DNA of 64,000 nucleotides from Anaeramoeba flamelloides (lineage: Eukaryota; Metamonada; Anaeramoebidae), in the NCBI GenBank assembly GCA_027625915.1, contig JANTQA010000012.1, positions 3,379,001 to 3,443,000 of the forward strand. Reading direction: 5' to 3'. A program made the position numbers and the translations under genes. Below the pieces are notes generated by a model. That model ran no database searches, had not been told where the DNA came from, and saw nothing but the letters and a program-made list of their open reading frames with translations. Positions 14,641-26,400 of this stretch are shown in pieces; position 1 is the stretch's first letter, and each line of letters begins with the position of its first letter.

Positions 14641-14814
14641 TACTGGTTTTTGAATTAGAAATGGAAAAAAAATTTTCTCTTCCTTTTCCATATTTTTCTT
14701 TTATAAACATAGAATTTTCAATAAAGTAGATTGTCATTTTAAAAACTCTATTTGAAAAAGGAAATTGAATAAAGCAAAGGAAAATTTATCCAATTTAAAT
14801 TTCAAATACCAGTA
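14641..14814. mobile_element. MITE, family with ends TACTGGTATTTGAA
   Basis: Begins TACTGGTTTTTGAATTAGAA and ends TTTCAAATACCAGTA. Inner arms GAAAAAAAATTTTCTCTTCC and GGAAAATTTATCC continue the symmetry. At 174 bp it matches the copy at 3257-3423 in length and layout, including the internal TTTATAAACATAGA block. Confidence 0.7.
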
Positions 14815-16922
14815 AGCGCGTTTCGCGTTTATTTGATTTTTTTTTCAAAGAAATGTCTTTAAAAAAAGATATAGTCAAAATAATAAAAATTATCAACCGG
14901 AAAAAAAAAAGAAAAATTTCATAAAATTCAAATCGTAAAATTATTCATTTATATCTGCCTCTTTTACTTCAAAAGGGAGAATATAAACCATTTTTTCCCC
15001 TTTTACGCATTTTTTTAAGAAAATTTAGTAAAGCGTCTTCAAAATGACACCCTATAGCTGATAAGTAAGTTATCCCCTCACCTTATATAATTTTTTTCCT
15101 TTTACAAAATGAAAAATGTTAAATATTAGCCATATTTTCACCCGTCTTTGACTCTGTGAAAATATGTGTTGTCTTGTTTCTAATCCTTTAGCCTTCGAAA
15201 CAATACATAAACATTTCTTTTGTAAAAGCGAAAACATTGGAAAACAAAAAGGAGATAACCCACACGATTTTTACAAATTATTATCACACTTGAAATACAT
15301 TTTGTTGTGAAGAAACTCTTTATGAAAAAATAATACCAAAAGTTAAAAATTGTTTTTATACTTGTAAAGGAAATGGAGAAAAAAAAAAAAAAAATGTATA
15401 ATTTTGCTAAACTTCTGATTTTAAGGACTTCGTTCCCACCCTTGGGAGTGTTGAGTTATTGTGCCTTTTCACTTTCACTTCTCAAAAAGAATTTCCATTC
15501 TGAATAAATTGGACAAAAACAAACATTTTTTGGTATCTTTACCTTTTCAAGCATAATTTTTTTCATTTCTTTTTCAATGAAAAGGAAATTGAAAATAACA
15601 AAAAAAATAATTGTCAAAAAAACGGCTTTTGTGGATTTTCAAGTGCAAGTTCAAATTTGAGAACATTTCAAACTTGTAAAAGAAAATGTAAAAAATATGT
15701 AGAATAGCCAGAGGAATTTCTGTGTTTTCAGAAAGTTGAAATGGAAATTCTAAAATATTAAAATCAAATTTTGGAATGATCTTGAAAGGCAAAAATTGTT
15801 AAAATTATTAAAATTTCCCATTTTTTCTAAAAGAAATTTCTCAGTATTTAAATATTACTGAAATTACAAAACCCTTCCAAGGGTGTTTTTAAACATTATT
15901 TCACTGTTTTAACCTGAAAATGTAGTCCTTAAGGAATAAGTTTTATTTGATTCATTTTATCAAACACTCTCTTAAAAATTTTCTAAAAAAAATTATATGA
16001 GGGATCTTTTTTCAAAAAGTTTGTCTTAATTGAAGAGTTATTTCAAAATTAAAAAAATTTAATGAATATTTTTTTAAAAAAATTGTTCTTATTTGGAGAC
16101 TTATTCAATTCTAATTCAAAAAGAGAGAGAGAAAACTTTAACCGCACTTATTTGAAAATAGTAATATTTATCATCAGGGATTTCTGCTATTTTTTAATAG
16201 TATTTATTTATTCATTTTTTTTTTTTTTTTGAATAATTTGAATTTTTATTTGCAAAACAACTTTGTTATGGTTTAAGTGAGAATCATAAAAGCCGAATAA
16301 TAATAAAAAAAAAAACATTTTTATTTAACAATCACATAAAGAGTCTAGTAATTTCAAAAAAAGTATAAACAAAAAGTTTTCAAAAAAAGCTGCAAAATAG
16401 TCAACAAACCCCAATATACCGATATTGAGTAAATCTATTGAATCTCCTTTTTTTCAAATGGCTTTATTTATCAGTATTTTAATTTATTCCGTTATTGTAT
16501 TTTTTTCATTGTGTAATTTCGAGGAACACTGGTGTCTTTTTTAAAATGTACTTTTTTTTTTTCTTTTATTTTTAAATTTAGATCTTTTAATAATATTTCT
16601 TGCCAAAACAACAGATAAATACATGGGCAAATGAAAATTCTTTTTAAAAGAGATTCGTACAAATCTTTTTCGTGAATTCCTATTTTTTACTTTTTGTGAA
16701 AATAATTTTGGAAATTGATAAACTTGATTGACTTTTTAAACGGCCTTATTTTTATTTTAGTTTGTTATTTATTTTTAAAATAACATATTACGTTTAAACT
16801 TAACAATCCCCGCCATTTCCCAATTTCTTTCTCCTAACCACCTTCTTCTCAAACAAACAAATAATTTAATTATATCAATAATAATATATTAAACACCAAA
16901 TCTTAATAGCTTTTCTTATTCA

Positions 16923-17282
16923 ATGAATATAATCAACGAACTTGAAAATAATTTCCAATTTAATAAATACGTTTTATATTTAGAGACTCACCAAACGAGA
17001 TATGAATTATCGTTACAAAAAGACCAACTGTTTACTTTATCAAAAGTTATTAACCCAACAATCTATAATTATAAAAAACTTGTCGATACATTTATCCCAA
17101 TGAAATCAAATTGCAAAATCATTACAATTTTAAAATGGGACGACATTAAATGGTCAAAAAAATCAATTATATTCGACAATTTTTTAATACATCCTATTAA
17201 ATTATTTTGGTTTAAAAGAACAAATTCTTTAGAATCATTCGACCCACCTTCTCACTTCAATCCCCTTTTAAAGCAAATTTAA
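16923..17282 (+). CDS. Small orphan protein, 119 residues
   Basis: An intact ATG-to-TAA frame of 119 codons with mixed composition (MNIINELENNFQFNKYVLYL at the start) that is not low-complexity. It has several C-ended codons and a C-containing leader just upstream, unlike surrounding shadows. I recognise no domain. A Trp/Lys-rich middle (ILKWDDIKWSKKS) and a Pro/His segment near the end (FDPPSHFNPLL) are visible. There is no signal peptide or membrane segment. It could be a complete small gene, or an exon of a larger one whose other exons I cannot see. Confidence 0.42.
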   Translation: MNIINELENNFQFNKYVLYLETHQTRYELSLQKDQLFTLSKVINPTIYNYKKLVDTFIPMKSNCKIITILKWDDIKWSKKSIIFDNFLIHPIKLFWFKRTNSLESFDPPSHFNPLLKQI

Positions 17283-17789
17283 TAATATTGAAGTTTTTTT
17301 TTATTTATTATTTTTTCAATTATTAAAAATTCTTATATTTCTTCTTAAATTAAAATTTTAATTGAATTCTAGGAAATCTAATAATTGATTCTAATTTTGT
17401 TTTTATTTTTTTTTTTTTAATTAAAAAAAAAAAAAAAAATATTAGACGTTAATTATGATTTTAATAAATTATTTTTAAATTACAACTTTTATTTTTCACC
17501 ACTTCCTTGAATTTTGTGCCACCTTTTTATATTTAAAAACAAGATTAAAAATAAAATAAATTGCTGAAAATTTATTTTTAAATATTTTCTCAATTATTTT
17601 ATTCAAAAAAATTTAAACATTTGTACTTTGAGGAGATTTTTTTTTGGTAATGCCAACCCCAATAATTTCAATTTAACCCAAATGTATCTTTATACGCAAC
17701 TGTTAAAAAATTGTTTTGTGATTAAAATTGAGTTCACATACTTTAATAAAAATTGCTTAAATGAGTAATGAAAATTATTTTCCTATAAT

Positions 17790-18500
17790 AAACTCTGTTT
17801 CCCTCAAAGGGGCCCAACATTTTTTTCAAATATCAATTATTTTATATAATTGACCTTTGAAGAACAAATAAGAAATAAACAGAATAATACACATCAAAGA
17901 ATTATTGTTGTACGTCTGAAAGATAACTAATCAATCAATAAATATTCTAAAAAATTTCAAAACTCAAATTCTTAGGTACCTTTGAGAAAAAGAACAATGT
18001 TCGTTTTGAACTCCTACTGCTATTTGAATAATAAATAGCAAACAATTTTCACTTCATTTTCAATACTTTTCTTTGAGAAATCAAGTCCCCAAACGAATTA
18101 TGTTGGTATTTGTCTCCTCTATTTGAAAAAGGAGATGAAAATGAAGTGAAAATTTTCACATTTATTAAACAAATATCAAGATCAAAGATCGAATAGAATT
18201 CCAATTGAAATCAATATGATTTCTAAATAATCATTTACATAGTTTCAATAATCTTAGAATAACATATTTTTACCAAGTGAATATTGATCTTGTAATAAAA
18301 AAAAATTTTGCAACTGAATGACGTTTTTAAAAAAAAATCGAAAAATAAAAAGTAAAAATGTATAGAAATGTGAAAAAATGATTTCAATTTTGAAAATTTC
18401 CAAAATAAAATTTTTCTTCTAATATCTCTGCAAACCCTTTAAACCTGTGTATTAAACTCATTTCAGCTTTACCAAATTGACTGAAAAATAGTATAAATTT
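17790..18500. repeat. Dispersed repeat, copy 1 (carries a MITE)
   Basis: About 700 bp collinear with 43441-44172: shared blocks include GACCTTTGAAGAACAAATAA, TTAGAATAACAT, AACAAGCGACT-like and GCAACTGAAT, in the same order and orientation, with scattered substitutions and small indels. Neither copy encodes anything. An internal segment (18015-18181) is a member of the TACTGGTATTTGAA MITE family. A shorter third copy at 44187-44640 lacks that MITE. Confidence 0.75.
18015..18181. mobile_element. MITE inside dispersed repeat copy 1
   Basis: Starts TACTGCTATTTGAATAATAA and ends ACAAATATCAAG, with complementary inner arms TTTTCACTTCATTTTC and GAAAATGAAGTGAAAATTTT. It is the same family as 3257-3423, but its ends have decayed. 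The matching copy in the second dispersed repeat is at 43692-43859. Confidence 0.65.
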
Positions 18501-21500
18501 AAAATAAAACAAAAAAAGTTTAAAACTTGTTTTTGCAAATACCCCCCCCTTTTTTTTGTAAGGTTTCATAAAGGTCCCCTGATTAATATTAATTAAAATA
18601 TTAAATATTTTTACCAAATCGTAATTAGAAACACCTTTTCACTGAAGGAGGCACAGCCAAAAATAAAAAATTCCTTGTTTTTTCAAGAACCATCCAACAT
18701 CTGATTGTTGTGAGATTAGAGAAATAATAAACTTCAGATTAGAGTTGAGGTTCATAAAATAAATACCTCAACAAGTCATAAATAAATAAAAAAAAAAAAA
18801 AGTTGTAAAAATTTTTTGGGCGCCTTACATTGGAATGTCTCCTGCAAATTTTCTCAATTTCAATGGAAATAAAATTATTAACAATAATATTTTTTTAATG
18901 GCAAGTGTATTAAATTCCAAAGAAAAGAAAAAGTATCATTTTTTTTAATTTTAATTTGTAGTTTTACAAACATTTTTTTTTCAAATTTAATTTTTTAAGA
19001 AAAAAGAAAAAGAAGAAGAAATGAAAAAAAATATAAAAAGTAAATATAAAATGAAAAAAAAAAAAATTAATAGTTCATTTTGATTCATTTAATTAAAAAT
19101 TTATTTGAAAAAAAGATAAGATAAAAAAACACGAACAAACCTTAAATTTTCTAAAAAGAAGAAATGATAAAAAAAATTTGGACCCATACCAGTGAAGAAT
19201 TTTGTACTAATTTTCTAAAGTAATTTTTAAAATAAAAATTATTGAGAATAATATTTTTCAAATAGTAAATATATTGATTTTATAACAAATTACTAAATCC
19301 ACCTATTTTATTAAAGTTAATTTGACTTTTAAAACATTGTTTTTTCAGAATTTATTGTTAAAAAAATGACAAATATAGAGAGAAAAAAAAAAAAAATATT
19401 ATACTAAAAAAAAAAAAAAAAAAAAAAATCAAAATACAAAAAAAAAATTTACTAAATGAGAAAAAATGAACTGAACTCTAGATTGGAATTTTATTTTGAG
19501 GAGAATATATGATATAATTCTTATAAAATATTGTTTTATATCTTCAATAAAACTAGATACCTGTACCCACAAAATCGTTTATTTTATGAAAAATTTGGAA
19601 GATATAAGTATATTAGGATATATTGTTTATCCTTGCCTTTAATTTTTTTTTTTTTTAGTTATTTTTTTCCAATAGAAAATATTTATATATAAGGATTATG
19701 ATACAAAGTAATAATTTACTTTAGATTTTATTTTAAACAAATATTTTAATAATAATTGTCTTTTTTTATAAATAAAGATAAATGTAAGAGAGATGTACTT
19801 TTTTTTTTTTTTTTTTAACAAATTATTAATGTTTAAATTTTGGAAAAAAAAGTTATAGGATTTGTAAATAGTATTTTTTATTTTTAATAGAGGTAATAGA
19901 ACATATCTTATATAAATAATTAATGAAAATTGACAAAAAAAAATTTTTTTTTTTTAATCAACTTCAGGGAAATAAATTCTCCCTTTTAAAAGAATTTATT
20001 TTTAAAATTAATTTTTCAATAAAATATCATAAGTTTTTATGTTCAAAAAATTTTGATTGGAAAATTAAACAAAAAATTTGAATAAAATTTTAATTTTGCT
20101 GAAATAACACTTTTAATTTTTTTTGATAGTTTTTAAGAACAAATAACATTATAAATACAATCGTATCTTATTTACACAATAAAAAAAAATTAATAATCTA
20201 TTAATATGAGATAAAAATAATCTTTAATTGTATTGTGATAACCAGTGTATATTTCATGGAATTTAAATGACCAATTAATAATTTTTCCCAATTTTATAGA
20301 TTATAAAACAAAGCAGTATATTATTACAATCCTTTAATTCTTATATCTATTTTTTTTTTTTATTTTTATTTTTTTTTTATAAATATTAATAGATTTTAAT
20401 TTTTATTCAATTGAAAATATTAATTTTTTGCAATAATTATATAAAAAACATTTATGATATTTTTAATAATTGTATTATTATCAAGCCACTGGATAATTGA
20501 TATTATTTTCAAATGATTATATAGAATATAATCAAATTCAAAAGACATTTCTTTATATTTTATGTTGAATTTTACAGTTTTTTAAATAGTATTATATGTA
20601 TATTTTAACTTTCTGGTTTAGTTTTTAATTATATATTTCCATAATATTTAAATATAAAACAATTATTAAGTCAATGAACGAATATAGAATACCCAAATTT
20701 TATTTCAAGTGAAAAATTTTATCTATTTTCTATTTTTTTTTTGTTTTTTTTTTCTAAATTATCTAAGTTTTTATCAAAAACTATTTTAAAAACCCACGGT
20801 TTTCTTTTTTAAAGCATTTTTACAAAATTCCTTTGACAGATAATATTTGTTTTGAAATAATTTGAAAATAAATTCAATTTTGGTACTTTCAAAAATTAGT
20901 AAAAATATATCAAACTTTTTCAAATAGTAATTCCATTCAGAAAACAACATTTTATCGCGAGGCTGGTATCGTATCAATCAAAATGCCTAATATTTTTCAA
21001 GTTCAAGATACTGATAAATTCAAATAAATTTAATAAAATTTTGAATTCAATTTTCGATATTGAAATCTCGTATCTCGGCTTTTAAAAAAACTCAAGAGAA
21101 AGGATATTTTTGAAGCACAACAAATTTTACAAAGATTTTTAACATTTAAATGATAAAATCTTTTATTCAAAGCTTGTGTAAAAAAATTCTTTAAATAGAA
21201 AATGAAGTGAAAATTTTCAGATATTTATTTGAATTTATCAGTCTGGAGAATGTTATTTGAATTTGAAATTGAATTTACTCAAATATTTTTTTAATTAAGT
21301 TAGCAAAAAACCTTATACATGGATTAACAAGAGACTTGTCGTTCCATTTTTCTCAACAATAAAAAAAATATTTGTAAAAATTTGTAATAATATTACTATT
21401 TTACTAATATAATTTTAAATTATCAAATATCCTTTAAAACTTCTAATAGAGATCTTGATAATAATTTACTGAATCTATCAATTTAAATCATATGGTAAAG

Positions 21501-22336
21501 GTAGAAAACAAAAAAATCCAAAAATTCCAAAATTTAATAGATAACATAACTGAAATATGAATATCTAATTTTGATTTTAAATTTCAAAAATCAGTAGAAT
21601 TTCTATTTGTTTAAAGCATTTGAATTAATATTAATTTGAGAATGTTGTATAATTTGTTTGTAATTTAGATAAAATTAAAGTCAAGTTTTTGATATAAAAA
21701 ACATTCCAAACAATTTCCCTATTTAAAAGGAAAATTTGATTGAATTCTTCAAAAGAAAGATTTAAAGTAAAAAAAAAAATTGTTTTAGGATCTAAATGTA
21801 AAAACTCATGACTTATTATAATAATCGTTTTGGAAAAAAATATTCATTTTAATGAGGAATAATTGAAAAAATAATTTGATTTTCATTTTTAATTCATTTT
21901 TTCAATTAATATTTGTCATCTTTGGATTTTTTTAGTTTTTTGTTTTTTAAGGAATCATTTAAATTGACAGATTTAGAAGATCAAAACCAAGATCTTTTGA
22001 TTAGAAAAGTTAATGGGTCTTTATTGATTTAAGATTATATTTGTAAAAATGGAATATTATTTTCAAATTTTTATTAATATATTAAATGGGGGGAAAAAAT
22101 TAATTTCCAGTCTTTTTGCAATTCAAGGTTTACGATTTGACAGTTACCACCACTTTCAGTTAAGTTAATTGTATAAATGATAGATTAGGTTTTTCTATTT
22201 TTAATTGTAAAAGTTAAGAGAAATTGAAAAATCTATTTTTGCAAAAAATCACATTAAATTTCAAGATTTCGCTTTCGATACCAAAAGCAAGAGATATAAT
22301 TCAAACAACCAAAGTTAACAAAAACTTCTTTTTAAA

Positions 22337-23186
22337 ATGACAAATATAAATAATAGTGGTAAATTAATTGATATGTGTGAGATTTTAGTCCTTAATTAGA
22401 GTGTGTTGCTTTTACAGCATTACTTCTGTAAATGCTCTTGGAGAAACAGAAATCATAATCCTAAAAGTCAAATACTATTCTTTAAAAAAAAATTCATTTC
22501 TCTTTTCAATGTTTTTTAACTTTTCCAAAAATTCTAATGATTATGATCACATTTTGCTAATACTCCCTCTTAAATTTTCAAAATTTCAAACCCATAATTA
22601 AAGTTTATTATGAATTTCTCACTTTCTTTTCAAATCTTTTAAACGAAGATTATTCAAAATTTTTGTCAAAAATTTGATTTTTCATTACAGCAATTGACTT
22701 TTGGGATCTAAATTCAAGAATGTTGAGATTCAAAGAATTTTTTTCAATTTTCTGAGATTTCCAAAAAACCCCTTCTGATTTTAATTTTGTGATCCTTTTC
22801 TTAAAATATTAGTGTTATCAAATTATTTGCTTCTTCTAATAATCGAAATTTTAACCCGTTTTTGATTGATTAAAGGGTTATTTTTGAATTTTTTTGTTCA
22901 CGTAAAAATTAAGAATGAACTTTATTTTGCTTTTTTTAAGGTAAAAAATTTAAGGAATCAACTAGACGAAAACTCAAACCCTAAATCTTTGGTTTTACAA
23001 GATTTGGAATTGATACATGATTTTATCGAATCTCATCCTTCTTGCTTTTATTGTTCAAAAAAATTTTTTAAAAAGATAAATTCGTTTCGTAAATATTTCC
23101 AATACAGACCCCATATATTAAGAGTAGCTGTGTCTTCTGTTTTAAAGATTTTTGATCTTCTCAAAGATTTTTTTGGGTGCATTTGA
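22337..23186 (+). CDS. Doubtful spliced gene, unrecognised product
   Basis: Three coding-looking pieces lie in order on the plus strand. An ATG at 22337 starts MTNINNSGKLID, followed by a GT at 22375. An AG ending at 22417 opens IITSVNALGETEIIILKVKY with a phase-2 join, but this would imply a 43-nt intron, shorter than others here. A final piece from about 22942 to 23186 reads VKNLRNQLDENSNPKSLVLQ onward and ends VLKIFDLLKDFFGCI then TGA; it contains a CFYC pair. The middle junction is not resolved. No domain is recognised. It lies 225 bp upstream of the Rheb-like gene. It may be a real divergent gene, a decayed one, or chance. Confidence 0.25.
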
Positions 23187-23411
23187 TCAATTTGAAAAGA
23201 TTAAATTTTTAGGATAAAAATCTAGATAAGGAAATAACCAAGCACAATAATCAACAAAAAAAGAATCACCCTTTATTTGAATAATCAAGATTTAGATTAC
23301 TTGGTTTTTATTCAAAAAGAAATGTTTCATTTTGTGATTTAAATTTTTATAATTCATTCAAAAATTCATTTTGAAAAAAAAACAAAAAAAACCAAAACAA
23401 ACCTTAATATC

Positions 23412-26400
23412 ATGCCATCAAGAAAAATTGTTGTACTAGGCTCGAGAGGAGTTGGTTTGAACTTTCTTATCCTTCCTTTTCGATGTTTGTTAATCAAATA
23501 ATTTGATTGTTGCTTACAAATAAATTTCAAACAAACAACAAAAAACAAAAAACAAAAAACAAAAATCCAAAAACAAAAAAAAAAAAACTAGGAAAAACTT
23601 CAATTCTACGAAGATTTTTAACCTTTCCTTTTCAGGATGAGTATATACCTACAATTGAAAACACCTACCAAAAAAACTACAAATGCTTTGAAGTTCAATT
23701 TGATCTCACTTTGATTGATACACGTGGACAAGTAAGACTAATTTTTTTTTTTTTATTTTTTTATTTCAGTTTTGACAATAAAAGATCGAATTTTTGAAAT
23801 ATAACAGAAAAATTTTGATATTTCCCAACCCTCAAAATAGTCAGGTAGATTTCAACACACAACCTATCTTTTCATAGGTTTGGTATGGTGGAAAAAAAAT
23901 TATTTTGTTATGAAAAAAAATTCGAGATCTGGTAAAACCTCTTCCTAAAAATATTCAATTTCCTTGTGAAACGGATTTAGTTGAATTCAAAGTAATTTGG
24001 TACCTTTGGGGTTATTAAATTTTAAAGTTTGGGAATGGAAAGTTTTTTTTTTGAAAATTAATTCTTTTTTAAATGTTGTCGATTGGGTGATCAAAATTTT
24101 TTATTTATTAAATTTAAATAAACCACACACTTCATTTTGTGAACTTACCAAAATAGTGTTAGTACCTTTTATTAACACTGGAAATTTTAATTCCAAAAAA
24201 TAACTTTTTATATTATTGTTTAAGGAACCCATTATTTTTGTGACAACCTTTTGATTTAGGTATACACCTTGAAAAATAAACTCTTCCTTCTCAAACTTGA
24301 AGAAATCTTCCAAAAAAGATACTTTTCAACAAGTAGTATTTTTTAAAAATAAAATGAAATCTTGTCAAGATCCTTTAAAAAATTTTATATTTGAAATTTG
24401 TCTTTCGACTTTTGAATTGGATGAGTTAACCCCATCGAAACAATTTATTAATTTTAGAATATTTTTGAAATCCAAAATTCGAATGTTTCAAATGATAAAA
24501 CCAAAAAAAAAGTAACCAATTATTTTTATTAACAATTAAGTTAATTCCGGAACATGGTCAACACTATTTTTCGTTTTATTTTGAAAAAAGATTGATTTTA
24601 AAAAGAAAATTTTTTATTTTGTTATTATTTTTCATAATTAATATTTCAATACAAATTTCAACAAATAAATCTAAATTCGATAGGTGATTTAATAAATGAG
24701 TATTTCGTAGAAGCTTAACTACAGTTTATCAATTAAATTGAGATCTATTTCGAAAAAAATTTTTATTCTTTCAAGTTTGAAAAAAGTTGCTTTCCGGTTT
24801 TCCAAAGAATAGAAAAAAAATTGACAAAAAATTTTCAAATATAAATTTTATATTTTAATAAATTGTTGAGTCTTATTCACAAGAATCACTAAAACAAATT
24901 TAAATCATTTTTGTCAGAAAAAAATTGATTTTGAATTTTGAGGATAAAATTAAAATTTCCCAAATATCTTTTTGAAAATTTTATCTTGAAAAACAAATTC
25001 AATCTTCTAACAAAAACCCTATTTCTCATGAAAAATTTTTAAAACGACTTTAAAAAATGAATTATTATAAATCCCTTTCTTAAAACATGCAAATATTTTT
25101 CCAATGTCGAATAAATCAATTTTTTTTGTTAACTAAAAGAATTATCTCAAAAAAGAAAACAAAATCTTTATATTACTATTTCGGGTAATAAAGACTTGTT
25201 ATTTGATAATTATGCTGGAAATAACAATAAGTAGGGTAAAAAATTATTTATAGTGTAAGAAATAAAATAGATTTAATGATTTTCTTTTTCAGAAAAAATG
25301 GAAAAAAAAAATTTGATCTCACCGAAAAAATATTCTTGTCTGAATTTCATAGTTGATCAGAATTTTTTGATACTTTGCATCTAAAAAGTTTGTATGTATA
25401 GAATACTACCAATAAAATATTTTAATATTATGACTCTTGTGGTGGAGTACTGATCACTTTAATCAAAATTTATTTTTATGAAAAATTTTTACACCAAAAT
25501 TCAACATAATTTTAACTTCATTGGAAAATTTTTCATCAAATAATTCAAAAGTTCCCTGGCAAAATGGTATATTATTTGGTTTATAATTATCTTTAATATA
25601 TTTCATAATTTCAACTTCATTTTAAAATTTTGGTCTTATAAAACAGAACTTTGCTAATTTTCTTGAATTTTGGAACAAAAATTTTTCATAAAAATAAATT
25701 TTGATTAAAGTGAAAAGTAATTACGACAAAAAAAATAAATGTTGGAAATTGAAAAAAAAAAAATTGTTATTTTTCAGAGTGCCTGTAATATCAATTAAAA
25801 GGAAAATGGTATCGGATATCTGATAGATCTCTGAAAAATCATCAATGAAAAACTAGTACATTTTTTTAAAAAGTAACAAATAGAGAGACTCATTTTTTAA
25901 ATTTAAATTGTTATGAATTATAATTTTGAATACAACTATATAAGTTTTGAAGTGTCACTCTTTGTCACTTTTTGAGATCTAATTTTTTTTTTTTTTTTTT
26001 TTTTCAACAAAGTTATTTTTACCTAAATAATATTATATAATCCCCATGCTTGATCAAATTTAGAGAGTTACAAAATATCCACAAATTGGATTAAATTGAA
26101 TAAAATTTATTTTATATCAAAATAAAGCTATTTTTTAAAAATTGAAGAAAATTGTACTCTTGAAAATACTATTTGCTTTAAAAAACAATTAAATTAAAAT
26201 TTTTAAAGTCAGATAAAAAAATTGAAAATATCTTGTGAATTTTTAACTATTTATGATTCTGGACCTTATATGTACTTGTGCCCCCCCCTTTTTTTTTTTT
26301 TACCTTCAATTCTAATTAATTAAAATTTTAGTTCAATTTATTTTTCAATTAACAGTATTAAACAAGAATAGATTTTTTTTTTTTTTTAAACAATTGATTT

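Larger units (their letters stand above)
13999..16922. other. AT-rich intergenic region with two MITEs
   Basis: No gene is supported. Two short inverted-repeat elements (14331-14504 and 14641-14814) lie here. The rest is A/T homopolymer-rich. Small minus-strand frames near 13981-14181 and 15574-15792 are low-complexity. A pyrimidine-rich, C-containing stretch at about 16805-16850 precedes the small ORF at 16923 and could be its leader. Confidence 0.55.
17283..22336. other. Very AT-rich intergenic region, no gene seen
   Basis: About 5 kb of extreme A/T content with many homopolymers. It holds the first copy of a dispersed repeat (17790-18500), listed separately. A coding-looking peptide (FKLTDLEDQNQDLLIRKVNG) can be read near 21960-22020 on the plus strand. 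It may be an exon of the doubtful gene that follows, but it has no ATG and I could not place clean splice sites. Confidence 0.5.
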
